Made by a program: the position numbers and the translations under genes
The notes under the pieces: generated by a model
Seen by the model: the letters and a program-made list of their open reading frames with translations, nothing else
The model's database searches: none
Told to the model about the DNA's origin: nothing
Assembly: GCF_001296045.1 (NCBI RefSeq)
Contig: NZ_LJHS01000005.1
Location: forward strand, 124,001 to 188,000
Length of the DNA stretch: 64,000 nt
DNA from: Rhizobium sp. AAP43
GTDB lineage: Bacteria > Pseudomonadota > Alphaproteobacteria > Rhizobiales > Rhizobiaceae
Direction of reading: 5' to 3'
Shown: in pieces, positions 8,146 to 16,228 of the stretch
How the letters are laid out: each line of letters opens with the position of its first letter
How positions within the stretch are numbered: position 1 is the stretch's first letter

Positions 8146-8888
8146 TGCCGTCATTGCTGGAAATCTGCGTCGATGATGCTGAAGGGCTTCAGGCTGCGGT
8201 TCGTGGTGGGGCCGATCGCATCGAACTCTGTTCCGCCCTCGATGCGGGAGGCCTGACCCCGTCTGCCGGGCTGATGCACCTTGCAGCGAGACAGCCACTG
8301 CCCGTCCATGCGCTGATCCGGCCGCGTTCTGGCGATTTCCACTATCAAGCGTCCGAAATCGACATCATTCTAGACGATATCCGGGTGGCGAAAGAGGTGG
8401 GGCTTGCCGGCGTTGTCATCGGAGCTGCCCAGACCGATGGGCGGCTGGATCCTGCGGTGCTCGAAAGTCTGGTTGATGCCGCATCCGGCATGGATCTGAC
8501 CCTGCACCGGGCCTTCGATCTTGCACCGGACCTCACACAGGCTCTTGATCTCGCCATCGCCCTCGGCTTCAAGCGGATTTTGACGTCCGGTGGCGCCCGT
8601 CATGCCGTGACAGGGCTTGCCGAACTGTCGAGGATCGCAGCTGCGGCCGCTGGGCGGATATCGATCATGCCGGGCGGCGGTGTGCGGCCGGAGAATGCGG
8701 CGGCTTTCCTGTCGATCCCCGGCATTGTCGAACTGCATGCGTCTTGCAGCCAGCCGGTGGCGGTTGCTGCGCGTCTTGTTGAGTTCGGTTTCGAAAGTCG
8801 CGACCGGCGCCGGACGGACGAGGAAACCGTCCGTCAGTTGAAGCAGGAAATGCAGCGGCTGGCAGACGCCCCCGTCAGGATATCCTGA
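8142..8888 (+). CDS. cutC: CutC family protein
   Basis: A 248-residue CutC-family TIM-barrel protein with the signatures LEICVDD, GGADRIELCS, GGLTPSAGL, HALIRPRSGDFHY and ILTSGGARHA. The family was named for a proposed copper-homeostasis role in E. coli, which is doubtful. Its place as last gene of a GH20/M81/MFS/RpiR operon favours a metabolic role for this member. The start overlaps the MFS stop (ATGA). Its 3' end overlaps the convergent GGDEF-EAL gene by 14 bp in a perfect palindrome. Confidence 0.9.
   Translation: MMPSLLEICVDDAEGLQAAVRGGADRIELCSALDAGGLTPSAGLMHLAARQPLPVHALIRPRSGDFHYQASEIDIILDDIRVAKEVGLAGVVIGAAQTDGRLDPAVLESLVDAASGMDLTLHRAFDLAPDLTQALDLAIALGFKRILTSGGARHAVTGLAELSRIAAAAAGRISIMPGGGVRPENAAAFLSIPGIVELHASCSQPVAVAARLVEFGFESRDRRRTDEETVRQLKQEMQRLADAPVRIS
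8875..8888. other. Palindromic overlap of two stop codons
   Basis: The 14-bp perfect palindrome TCAGGATATCCTGA carries the stop codons of cutC (plus) and the GGDEF-EAL gene (minus). As a result both proteins end in the same residues, Val-Arg-Ile-Ser. Confidence 0.9.
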
Positions 8889-10887
8889 CCAGGGGCATTT
8901 CGGCGGGTGTCTGTGCGAATGTCTCTTCGGCCGTGATCGGCTTGCTCACATAGTAGCCCTGTACCGAGCTGACGCCGAGCGCCCGCAGAACCTGCAGTTC
9001 CTCCAGCGTTTCCACGCCCTCGGCAATCGCATCGAGTTCCATATCCGCGCTCAGCGCCAGGACAGACTTGACGATTTTGTAGCTCGTCTTGCGCTGGTGG
9101 ATGTTGCGCACAAAGCTGCCGTCGATCTTGATTTTGGTCAGTGGCAGCTTGTGGACGTGATTGAGGCTGGAGAAGCCCGTACCGAAGTCGTCGAGGGCGA
9201 TGCCGGCACCGAGTTCACGCAGCAGCTGGATAGAGGCGCTGGCCTGTTCGAAGTCGTGCATGATCGCCGTCTCCGTCACCTCAAAGTTGATGCGGGCCGG
9301 ATTGAAGCCGCTCTTCAGCACGATCGCGACGATCTTCAGACAGTTATCCGGTGAGCTGAGGTCGTGGGGCGAGAGATTGAACGAGAGATAGACATCCTTC
9401 GGCCAATTCGCGGCAACAGCGAGTGCCCGCTCCAAGAGGATGCGGGTCATCATCGTAATGCGACCATTGTGTTCGGCGACCGGAATGAATTCCGCCGGAG
9501 AGACAGACCCAATGCGCGGGCTCTGCCAGCGGGCAAGCGCCTCATAGCCGGTGCAGCTTAAGTCGTCCGCATGGCTGATCGGCTGGTAGACCAGATAGAG
9601 TTCGCGCTCCAGGTCGGCTGCGATCATTGCGTCTTCGACGATCTTCTGGCGTGTCAGTTCGTCCGCCTGCACCGCGTTGAAGATGACCGATCCGGCCCGG
9701 TGGCGGCGTTTGGCCGTATAGAGGGCATAGTCGGCTCGCTCGTAAATTTCCTGGCCCGAACCGCCGACATCCGGATAGATGGCAAAGCCGACCGATGCCG
9801 TCACCTGTACAAGGCCGCTGCCGATATTGATTCTATTGGCGATCAGGTCGCAGATCGTCTGGCCCAGCGCTGTGACACGGCCTTCTGATGCATCACCTTC
9901 GAGCAAAAGGGCAAACTCATCGCCGCCAAGGCGATAGACGGTCAGTCTGCTTTCGGTGATGCCGCCGAGGCGCAGGCCGATCTCGGCGAGAACCTTGTCG
10001 CCAGCTGCGTGACCATACATGTCGTTGACGGGTTTGAAGCCGTCGAGATCGATCACGCCGACAGCGAGGCGTTCGCCGCTCTGGCGTGCCCGTGCGAAGG
10101 CCCGTTCCAGCATCTGGAAGAAGCTGCGACGATTGGCAAGCTGCGTCAGTGTGTCGAGATTGGCCAGGCGCAGGTTCTCATCGGACAGGGCCTGCATGGC
10201 CTTGTTTTGATCCTGAAGCGCTTTCTGCTGCTGCAGAAGCACGTGGCGGGATTCGTTCAAGGTCCGAAAGTCGCGATACTGGTCCAGAAGGATCATGATC
10301 ATCGGAATGGTGACGAGAATGACATTGATCCCCGTCGCGATGAAGGTCGGTTCGCCCGTCAGGCACATGGCGACGAAGAAGGGGATTGTCACCGTTACCG
10401 TCACCATCATGGCGGCGGAGCGCAAATGCATCAGACTGAAGATACAGCCGATGACCGTGATTGCCATGAAGAAGGCGACATGTGCTCTCTGATATGCATC
10501 GCCATAGGGCAGGACCGATAGTGCCCAGAGGGTGCAGACCACGGCAATCGGGAAGGACAGGATGTTCGTCGCGCGCAATTGCCGATAGGCCTGCTCTGCA
10601 GTCCGGCTGACCTTGCGACTTTTCAACCAGATGAGCGAGCGGGCGAAGAACACCAATACGAGGAATGCCGGGACATAGGTGACCAAGGCTGCAGGTGCCG
10701 TACCCTGGTGCGTCCAGGCGAGCGACAGCATATTCGTTCCCAGAATAAAATAGAGCAGCGGGACCTGTTTGGAAAAGGCGCCGAACTGGGCGAGCGTCAG
10801 CTCCGGATTGTCATTCGGTACCTTCAACAATCGGATCGCGCTGACCAAGATCCTGCGCATGCGGCCCATCATGGTATCATCCGTCAC
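8875..10887 (-). CDS. Membrane-bound diguanylate cyclase/phosphodiesterase (GGDEF-EAL)
   Basis: About 670 residues: five or six N-terminal membrane segments (residues about 25-190), a short coiled coil (LLQQQKALQDQNKAMQAL), a GGDEF domain with an intact RLGGDEFALL site and an EAL domain with intact YEALARW, DDFGTGFSSL and EGVET motifs. Both cyclic-di-GMP synthesis and breakdown look possible. The start is a GTG with a perfect AGGAGG 10 bp upstream; the ATG 15 bp further in has no such site. No dedicated input domain is recognised, so the membrane block may sense the signal. It is divergent from the DUF922 gene and convergent with cutC, sharing the palindromic stop region. Confidence 0.93.
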   Translation of the reverse strand: MTDDTMMGRMRRILVSAIRLLKVPNDNPELTLAQFGAFSKQVPLLYFILGTNMLSLAWTHQGTAPAALVTYVPAFLVLVFFARSLIWLKSRKVSRTAEQAYRQLRATNILSFPIAVVCTLWALSVLPYGDAYQRAHVAFFMAITVIGCIFSLMHLRSAAMMVTVTVTIPFFVAMCLTGEPTFIATGINVILVTIPMIMILLDQYRDFRTLNESRHVLLQQQKALQDQNKAMQALSDENLRLANLDTLTQLANRRSFFQMLERAFARARQSGERLAVGVIDLDGFKPVNDMYGHAAGDKVLAEIGLRLGGITESRLTVYRLGGDEFALLLEGDASEGRVTALGQTICDLIANRINIGSGLVQVTASVGFAIYPDVGGSGQEIYERADYALYTAKRRHRAGSVIFNAVQADELTRQKIVEDAMIAADLERELYLVYQPISHADDLSCTGYEALARWQSPRIGSVSPAEFIPVAEHNGRITMMTRILLERALAVAANWPKDVYLSFNLSPHDLSSPDNCLKIVAIVLKSGFNPARINFEVTETAIMHDFEQASASIQLLRELGAGIALDDFGTGFSSLNHVHKLPLTKIKIDGSFVRNIHQRKTSYKIVKSVLALSADMELDAIAEGVETLEELQVLRALGVSSVQGYYVSKPITAEETFAQTPAEMPLVRIS

Positions 10888-11056
10888 TCGGACTACACCT
10901 CCTGAAAGTGGTAGTTTTGCACACTCTACAACAGAAGATCTTAACTTAGCGCAAAGCGTTTTCGCAGGATCTGGCAATACGTGTATGCCCTGTCCTGGTT
11001 GCTGCTGCCGCAATTCGTCGCTATGGCAAACCTCCCAGCAACGGAGGCTCCCCCGC
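10888..11056. promoter_or_regulatory. Divergent promoter region, GGDEF-EAL versus DUF922 gene
   Basis: This 169-bp gap lies between divergent starts. It contains the AGGAGG ribosome site of the GGDEF-EAL gene (10898-10903, minus strand) and AT-rich stretches that may hold promoters. No specific operator is recognised. Confidence 0.4.
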
Positions 11057-11650
11057 GTGATCAAGCAGGCAATTATCTCACTCGTGGCGGCGGCAAGTCT
11101 CTTTGGGAGCAATGTCTCGGCTCAAAGCTGGGAGCCGATCGAAAAAATTGAGCATTACTCGATCAAGGGAACGGCTCCGATGGAGCTTTACCAATCGATC
11201 GGCGAGCGCGGCCCCAAACTCGGTCTCGGTCGGGTGATTGCCCATACGAGTTTCAAGCTCACCTGGCAGCGGGACTATCAGCAGCAGGGTGCTGATTGCG
11301 TGCTGGCAACGGCCAAGCCAAAGCTCATCATCACCTATACCTTGCCGAAACCCACACAGAAACTGCCGTCCAATGTTCAGGCGAAGTGGGATCGTTTCTA
11401 TGACGGGATCGCGGCGCATGAAAAGCTGCATGGACAGTTCATGCAGGACCTGACGCAGCAGATTCAGGATGTCTCGATCGGCCTCAGTGCCCAGAATGAC
11501 CCTGGCTGCAAGAAGGTCCGTGCAGCACTTCAGGCGCAGCTCAAACCGATCTCGGATGCGCATGGCGCACGCCATAGCGAATATGATCAGGTCGAGATGT
11601 CACCGGGTGGCGCGGTCCATCAGCTGATCCTGACCTTCCTCAACCCCTGA
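11057..11650 (+). CDS. DUF922 protein, predicted secreted Zn-dependent protease
   Basis: About 197 residues. A signal peptide (IISLVAAASLFGSNVSAQS) ends near residue 22, so the protein is periplasmic. The mature part matches DUF922: W..Y.IKG at the start, a beta strand ILTY-like (LIITYTLP) and HEKLHG at about 120, a HExxH zinc-protease motif inside IAAHEKLHGQF. The start is taken at GTG 11057 because the signal peptide begins there; longer in-frame starts would bury it. It is a single gene with a hairpin terminator shared with pcaF at its end. The proteolytic activity of the family is a prediction. Confidence 0.8.
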   Translation: MIKQAIISLVAAASLFGSNVSAQSWEPIEKIEHYSIKGTAPMELYQSIGERGPKLGLGRVIAHTSFKLTWQRDYQQQGADCVLATAKPKLIITYTLPKPTQKLPSNVQAKWDRFYDGIAAHEKLHGQFMQDLTQQIQDVSIGLSAQNDPGCKKVRAALQAQLKPISDAHGARHSEYDQVEMSPGGAVHQLILTFLNP

Positions 11651-11653
11651 AGC

Positions 11654-11681
11654 GAAAAAGGCGCCCCTATGGGGCACCTTG
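11654..11681 (-). terminator. Terminator of pcaIJF (possibly bidirectional)
   Basis: A ten-base-pair stem with one mismatch (AAGGCGCCCC/GGGGCACCTT) and a TAT loop. On the minus strand it is followed by TTTTT, a good Rho-independent terminator for pcaF. On the plus strand the tail is weak, so it may only partly stop the DUF922 transcript. Confidence 0.75.
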
Positions 11682-11689
11682 TTGTGGTA

Positions 11690-12895
11690 TCAGACCCGTT
11701 CAAGGGCGATCGCGATGCCCTGGCCGACACCGATACACATGGTGGAGAGCGCATAGCGCCCACCGATTTCCCTGAGTTCCAGCGCTGCCGTTCCGGCGAT
11801 GCGGGCGCCCGACATGCCGAGCGGGTGACCAAGCGCAATCGCGCCACCGTTGCGGTTGACGCGCGGGTCGTCGTCGGCAATGCCGAGATCGCGGAGTGTG
11901 GCGATCCCTTGGGAGGCAAAGGCTTCGTTCAGTTCGATGACGTCGATCTGCTGCTGCGTCAGGCCTAAGCGGGCGAGCAGTTTCTTCGAGGCCGGGGCTG
12001 GGCCGAAGCCCATGATGCGCGGCGGAACGCCCGCGGTCGCACCACCCAGGATGCGGGCGATGGGGTTGAGGCCGTATTTCTTTACGGCAGCTTCCGAAGC
12101 GATGATCAGGGCGGCGGCTCCGTCATTGACGCCCGAGGCATTGCCGGCGGTGACGGTGGCGCCGTCCATCTTGTTGACCGGCTTCAGCTTGGCGAGCGCC
12201 TCGACAGAGGTTGCGCGCGGGTGCTCGTCACGGTCAACGATGATGGGGTCACCCTTGCGCTGCGGTACGGTGACATCAACGATTTCCTTCGCCAGCCGGC
12301 CATTTGCTTGCGCTTCCGCCGCCTTTGCCTGGCTGCGCACGGCAAAGGCATCCTGATCCTCGCGGGAAACCTTGAAATCGATTGCGACGTTATCGCCGGT
12401 CTCCGGCATGGAATCGACGCCATACTGCTTCTTCATCAGTGGATTGACGAAGCGCCAGCCGATAGTCGTGTCGTAGATCTCGGCATTGCGGGAGAAAGCT
12501 GTCTCGGCCTTGGGCATGACGAAGGGGGCACGGCTCATGCTTTCGACGCCGCCTGCGATCATCAGTTCTGCCTCACCGGCCTTGATGGCGCGGGCGGCGG
12601 TGATGACCGCATCCATGCCGGAGCCGCAGAGGCGGTTGATCGTGGTGCCCGTCACAGAGACCGGAAGGCCGGCCAGCAGCAGTGACATACGGGCAACGTT
12701 GCGGTTGTCTTCGCCGGCCTGGTTGGCGCAGCCGTAGATCACGTCCTCGACGGCTTCCCAATCGATGCCGGCGTGGCGCTCCATCAGTGCCTTCAGCGGC
12801 ACGGCGCCGAGATCATCGGCCCGGACGGAGGAGAGCGATCCGCCGAAACGGCCGATGGGCGTGCGGATGTAGTCGCAGATAAAGGCTTCGGTCAT
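11690..12895 (-). CDS. pcaF: 3-oxoadipyl-CoA thiolase (beta-ketoadipyl-CoA thiolase)
   Basis: A 401-residue thiolase with active-site Cys in NRLCGSGMDAV (about residue 90), NEAFA near 335, GGAIALGHPLGMSGAR with the catalytic His near 360, and C-terminal CIGVGQG with the second Cys. It cleaves 3-oxoadipyl-CoA with CoA to succinyl-CoA and acetyl-CoA, the last step of the beta-ketoadipate pathway. The general family also includes acetyl-CoA acetyltransferases, but its position directly after pcaIJ and behind pcaR decides the assignment. It is the third gene of the minus-strand pcaIJF operon, with a 12-bp gap to pcaJ. Confidence 0.95.
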   Translation of the reverse strand: MTEAFICDYIRTPIGRFGGSLSSVRADDLGAVPLKALMERHAGIDWEAVEDVIYGCANQAGEDNRNVARMSLLLAGLPVSVTGTTINRLCGSGMDAVITAARAIKAGEAELMIAGGVESMSRAPFVMPKAETAFSRNAEIYDTTIGWRFVNPLMKKQYGVDSMPETGDNVAIDFKVSREDQDAFAVRSQAKAAEAQANGRLAKEIVDVTVPQRKGDPIIVDRDEHPRATSVEALAKLKPVNKMDGATVTAGNASGVNDGAAALIIASEAAVKKYGLNPIARILGGATAGVPPRIMGFGPAPASKKLLARLGLTQQQIDVIELNEAFASQGIATLRDLGIADDDPRVNRNGGAIALGHPLGMSGARIAGTAALELREIGGRYALSTMCIGVGQGIAIALERV

Positions 12896-12907
12896 GGCTT
12901 CTACTCC

Positions 12908-13609
12908 TTACAGCGCGGGCACGACGAGGTCGGCGACCGGACCGTCCGTATGCAGCTTGGCGCCGGTCATGGCCTGCAGTTCGTCCATCGACATGGCGGC
13001 AAGCTTTTCGCGTACGACAAACTTGCCGTCGACGATGTCGATCACGGCATGACTCGTATAGACGCGGGTGATGCAGCCGACGCCAGTCAGCGGGAAGCTG
13101 CAGCGCTCGACGAGCTTCGGCTTGCCGTCCTTGGTGACATGTTCGGTGATGACGACGACCTGCTTGGCACCGTGTACCAGATCCATGGCGCCGCCGACGG
13201 CGGGAACGCCCTTGGAGCCGACGCGCCAGTTGGCGAGGTCACCGTTTTCGGCCACCTGATAGGCGCCGAGGATCGCGACATCGAGATGGCCGCCGCGGAC
13301 CATGGCGAAGCTGTCGGCATGGTGGAAAAAGGCTGCACCCGGCTTCAGCGTGATCGCCTTCTTGCCGGCATTGATCAGGTCCCAGTCCTCTTCGCCGGCG
13401 GCAGGCGCTTCGCCGAAGTTCAGCACGCCATTTTCGGTATGAAAGATCGCTTCACGGCCGGGTGGCTGGAACTTGGCCACCATTTCGGGGAAGCCGATGC
13501 CGAGGTTCACATAGGCGCCGTCCTCGATGTCCTGGGCCGCGCGCCAGGCGATCTGGGCATTGGAGAGCTTGATATCCTCGCGGGTGTCGATGGCTGGGGC
13601 TTCGGTCAT
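12908..13609 (-). CDS. pcaJ: 3-oxoadipate CoA-transferase subunit B
   Basis: A 233-residue beta subunit of a class I CoA transferase, with NLGIGFPEMVA near the N-terminus and the catalytic glutamate in HTENGVLNFGEAP. Together with PcaI it moves CoA from succinyl-CoA to 3-oxoadipate. Length and motifs match PcaJ/CatJ/ScoB; the pca neighbours fix the substrate. It overlaps pcaI by 4 bp (ATGA type), so the subunits are made in a coupled way. Confidence 0.94.
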   Translation of the reverse strand: MTEAPAIDTREDIKLSNAQIAWRAAQDIEDGAYVNLGIGFPEMVAKFQPPGREAIFHTENGVLNFGEAPAAGEEDWDLINAGKKAITLKPGAAFFHHADSFAMVRGGHLDVAILGAYQVAENGDLANWRVGSKGVPAVGGAMDLVHGAKQVVVITEHVTKDGKPKLVERCSFPLTGVGCITRVYTSHAVIDIVDGKFVVREKLAAMSMDELQAMTGAKLHTDGPVADLVVPAL

Positions 13610-14313
13610 GCGTAAACCACTCCGGCGCGGATCAGCGCTTCTTCCTGTTGCGGGTTTTCGACTTCAACAACCCCATCGACGAAGATGCCGGGGGTGATCA
13701 CCTGTTCGGGGTCGATGCCGCCGGGTGGGACGATCTTGGACACCTGGGCGATGGTCTTGGCAGCGGCCATGCACATCAGCGGATTGAAGTTGCGGCCAGC
13801 CATCCGGTAGGTCAGGTTGCCCATGGTATCGCCGAGATGCGCCTTGACGATGGCAAAATCGGCCTTCAGCCAGCGTTCCTGCACGTATTTGCGGCCATCG
13901 AACTCCGCAATGACCTTGCCTTCGGCCAGTTCCGTGCCGAAGCCTGTCGGCGTGTAGAAGGCCGGGATGCCGGCGCCGCCTGCGCGTATACGCTCTGCAA
14001 GCGTGCCTTGCGGAACCAGTTCCAGCTCGATCTCGCCCGCCAGATATCGGTCGGTAAAAGCGCGGGGGTCGGAAGAGCGCGGGAAGGAGCAGATCATCTT
14101 TTTGACCATGCCAGCGTCGATCATGGCCGCAATGCCGATGCGACCATTGCCGGCATTGTTGTTGATGACCGTCAGGTTCTTCGGGCCCTTGTCGATGAGC
14201 GCGTGGATGAGCTCGATCGGTGCGCCGGAGCCGCCGAAGCCTCCGATCATGACGGTGGCACCATCGCCGATGCCGGCCACCGCTTCCGCCAGGTTTGCAA
14301 TTGTCTTGTCCAT
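13606..14313 (-). CDS. pcaI: 3-oxoadipate CoA-transferase subunit A
   Basis: A 235-residue alpha subunit with the CoA-transferase motif MIGGFGGSGAPIELIHAL at residues 21-38 and INNNAGNGRIG. It partners with PcaJ. The ATG is preceded by GGGAG at a proper distance. It is the first gene of pcaIJF, divergent from pcaR with about 130 bp between them, where a PcaR-like operator is found. In Agrobacterium, PcaR is known to regulate pcaIJF; the arrangement here is the same. Confidence 0.94.
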   Translation of the reverse strand: MDKTIANLAEAVAGIGDGATVMIGGFGGSGAPIELIHALIDKGPKNLTVINNNAGNGRIGIAAMIDAGMVKKMICSFPRSSDPRAFTDRYLAGEIELELVPQGTLAERIRAGGAGIPAFYTPTGFGTELAEGKVIAEFDGRKYVQERWLKADFAIVKAHLGDTMGNLTYRMAGRNFNPLMCMAAAKTIAQVSKIVPPGGIDPEQVITPGIFVDGVVEVENPQQEEALIRAGVVYA

Positions 14314-14397
14314 GGGAACTCCCGTTTCCTCTGGTTGCGGCCAGCCGCATCGTCACCTCAGACCTAAGCCAAGCGACGGATAGACAGCAAGAGTTTT

Positions 14398-14430
14398 GTG
14401 CGATATGCGATTTTTGTTCGATTATCGCAC
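14398..14430. promoter_or_regulatory. Candidate PcaR operator
   Basis: GTTCGATTATCGCAC at 14416-14430 differs at one base from the PcaR box I recall for Pseudomonas putida (GTTCGATAATCGCAC). Its outer half TATCGCAC is inverted as GTGCGATA at 14398-14405. The site ends 14 bp before the pcaR start and lies about 85 bp from pcaI, so PcaR could control both directions. Confidence 0.65.
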
Positions 14431-14443
14431 GGAAAGATCGAGG

Positions 14444-15205
14444 ATGGCGATGGGTGAGCGCGATCTGATGGGGGGCTTTGCCAAGGGCCTCAAGGTCATC
14501 GAAGCCTTCGGGCCGGAGCGCCAGAGGCTGAGCATCACCGAGGCGGCGGAGATCAGCGGGCTTGACCGGGCGACTGCACGGCGTTGTCTGCTGACACTCG
14601 CCGATCAGGGATATGCGGATTATGACGGCAAGTTCTTCGCGCTGACGCCCAAGGTCTTGCGGCTCGGCCATGCCTGGCTTTCGGCAACGCCGCTTCCGAT
14701 CCTGCTGCAGCCCCATCTCGACCAGTTGTCGGAGATCGTCGGGCATAGCGCCTCCGCCTCGGTGCTGGATGGCACCGAGGTCGTCTATATCGCCCGCGCA
14801 TCGCAGAAGCGGGTCATGTCGATCAACCTGATGCCCGGATCCCGCCTGCCTGCCTATAGTGCCTCGATGGGGCGTGTCCTGCTTGCGGCCCTGTCCGACA
14901 CCGACGTCGCTACCATTCTCGATGCATCGGTTCTCAAGGCGCATACGGTGCATACGCTGACGGAGAAATCTGCGCTCATGGCGGAGATCGCCCGGGTGCG
15001 CAGCCAGGGTTATGCGGTGATCGATCAAGAGTTGGAAATCGGTCTCTGCTCGATCGCCGTGCCTGTTCGCAATGAGCGCGGACGTGTGGTGGCCGCGATC
15101 AATGTCGGTGCACCGGCGGCTGTTCTTCCGGCCTCAGAGCTTGGTCTACACTGTCTTGGCCCCATGCAGGCGCTGCAGGCGCGGCTGCGCACCATGCTTG
15201 CCTGA
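14444..15205 (+). CDS. pcaR: IclR family regulator PcaR
   Basis: About 253 residues: an N-terminal winged HTH (SITEAAEISGLDRATARRCLLTL, residues about 30-55) and a C-terminal IclR effector domain (SASASVLDGTEVVYIARA, YSASMGRVLLAAL, ELEIGLCSIAVPV). It belongs to the PcaR/PcaU/PobR branch, which responds to beta-ketoadipate or related aromatics. The start is ATG 14444 after GGAAAG, with ATG 14450 nearly as good. It sits between and divergent from pcaIJF, beside a matching operator, and so probably regulates that operon and itself. Confidence 0.9.
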   Translation: MAMGERDLMGGFAKGLKVIEAFGPERQRLSITEAAEISGLDRATARRCLLTLADQGYADYDGKFFALTPKVLRLGHAWLSATPLPILLQPHLDQLSEIVGHSASASVLDGTEVVYIARASQKRVMSINLMPGSRLPAYSASMGRVLLAALSDTDVATILDASVLKAHTVHTLTEKSALMAEIARVRSQGYAVIDQELEIGLCSIAVPVRNERGRVVAAINVGAPAAVLPASELGLHCLGPMQALQARLRTMLA

Positions 15206-15208
15206 GTG

Positions 15209-16132
15209 TCATGCCGCCGCAGTGTTCCGTGCCACTTCGCGGATTGTGCGCATCAGCAGTGCCAGTGGCATGGAGGGAATGGAATCCGAACGGACGGTCA
15301 AGCCCACCGGTCCCCTGGTTTCGCTGGTGTCGAACGGCAGGGCCTTGAGCTTACCATCGGCAATGTCAGTTGCGACGACACCGGCGGAAATGATCCAGAT
15401 CGCATCGGTCTGGCGCACGAAGGCGCGACCGAAACTGTCAGAGACGGTCTCGATCTGGGTCGGCAGGCCGGAAATGCCGTTGGCAATCAGGAAGCGCTCG
15501 ACAAAGGGCCGGATGATCGAGGCGCGTGTCGGCATGAGCACCGGATACCGGTCCAGCGCGGCGAAGACGCCCGGGCCCTCATCGAGCATGGGATGGCCGT
15601 CGCGGACGCAGAAGATGACCTGCTCCGAATAGAGATGTTCAAACGAGAATCCCGCCATCTGTTCCGGTGCGGCAAGGCGGCCTACCACGAGATCGAGATC
15701 GCCGACCCGCAATTGTTCGAGCAGGACCGCGTTTTCACCTGTGACGATCTTGATCCGGGCCGAGACATCCTCCTTGAGGAAAAGCGTCATCGCCTGCGGC
15801 ATGATATGCGTCGAAACCGTGGGAAGGGCGCCGATGCGGATGGGCGGTGCATCGGCATGCAGCGCATGCGAGACGCTGTCAAAGCCTTGCCTCAGTGCCG
15901 TCAGCGCCGCACCGGCGTGCTTGAGAAAGGCTTCGCCATAGCGGGTAATGCGGATGCCGCGACCGTCCCGCTCGAAGACGGCTACGCCGAGCACGTCTTC
16001 CAGTTCGCGGATGGTCTTGGTGACCGCAGGCTGGCTGACATGCAGAAGTCCAGCTGCCTTCATTACGCTTTTCTGCCGGGCGACCTCGACGAATGTCTGG
16101 AGATGGCGAAACTTGATGCGGTTGTCGATCAT
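15209..16132 (-). CDS. pcaQ: LysR family regulator PcaQ
   Basis: A 307-residue LysR-type regulator: N-terminal HTH (HLQTFVEVARQKSVMKAAG, VSQPAVTKTIRELE) and a C-terminal effector domain from about 90. Sequence and its position divergent from pcaDCHGB match PcaQ of Agrobacterium and Sinorhizobium, which activates that operon in response to beta-carboxy-cis,cis-muconate and gamma-carboxymuconolactone. The start ATG 16132 gives the standard MIDNRIKFRHLQTF N-terminus; longer frames add unrelated residues. Its 3' end almost touches pcaR (convergent, 3 bp apart). Confidence 0.93.
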   Translation of the reverse strand: MIDNRIKFRHLQTFVEVARQKSVMKAAGLLHVSQPAVTKTIRELEDVLGVAVFERDGRGIRITRYGEAFLKHAGAALTALRQGFDSVSHALHADAPPIRIGALPTVSTHIMPQAMTLFLKEDVSARIKIVTGENAVLLEQLRVGDLDLVVGRLAAPEQMAGFSFEHLYSEQVIFCVRDGHPMLDEGPGVFAALDRYPVLMPTRASIIRPFVERFLIANGISGLPTQIETVSDSFGRAFVRQTDAIWIISAGVVATDIADGKLKALPFDTSETRGPVGLTVRSDSIPSMPLALLMRTIREVARNTAAA

Positions 16133-16140
16133 TCGATTCC

Positions 16141-16156
16141 ATAACCATTTGGTTAG
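16141..16156 (+). promoter_or_regulatory. PcaQ-binding site upstream of pcaD
   Basis: ATAACCATTTGGTTAG matches the published rhizobial PcaQ site ATAACC-N4-GGTTAA with one mismatch in the last base. It lies 8 bp upstream of pcaQ and 72 bp before the pcaD GTG, as expected for an activator site serving pcaDCHGB with autoregulation of pcaQ. Confidence 0.8.
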
Positions 16157-16228
16157 GTGTAGCGTCCAAAACGTCATTTTACCGAACCAAACAGCATGCG
16201 CAATATGTCGCCGAGAGAGGAGCCCGCC

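Noticed and set aside
7270..8298. 342-aa minus-strand frame across MFS and cutC
   Set aside because: A charged, histidine-rich translation with no motif, antisense to two clear genes.
10769..11056. Longer N-terminus for the DUF922 protein
   Set aside because: The upstream frame covers the divergent promoter region, and the signal peptide begins only at the GTG at 11057.
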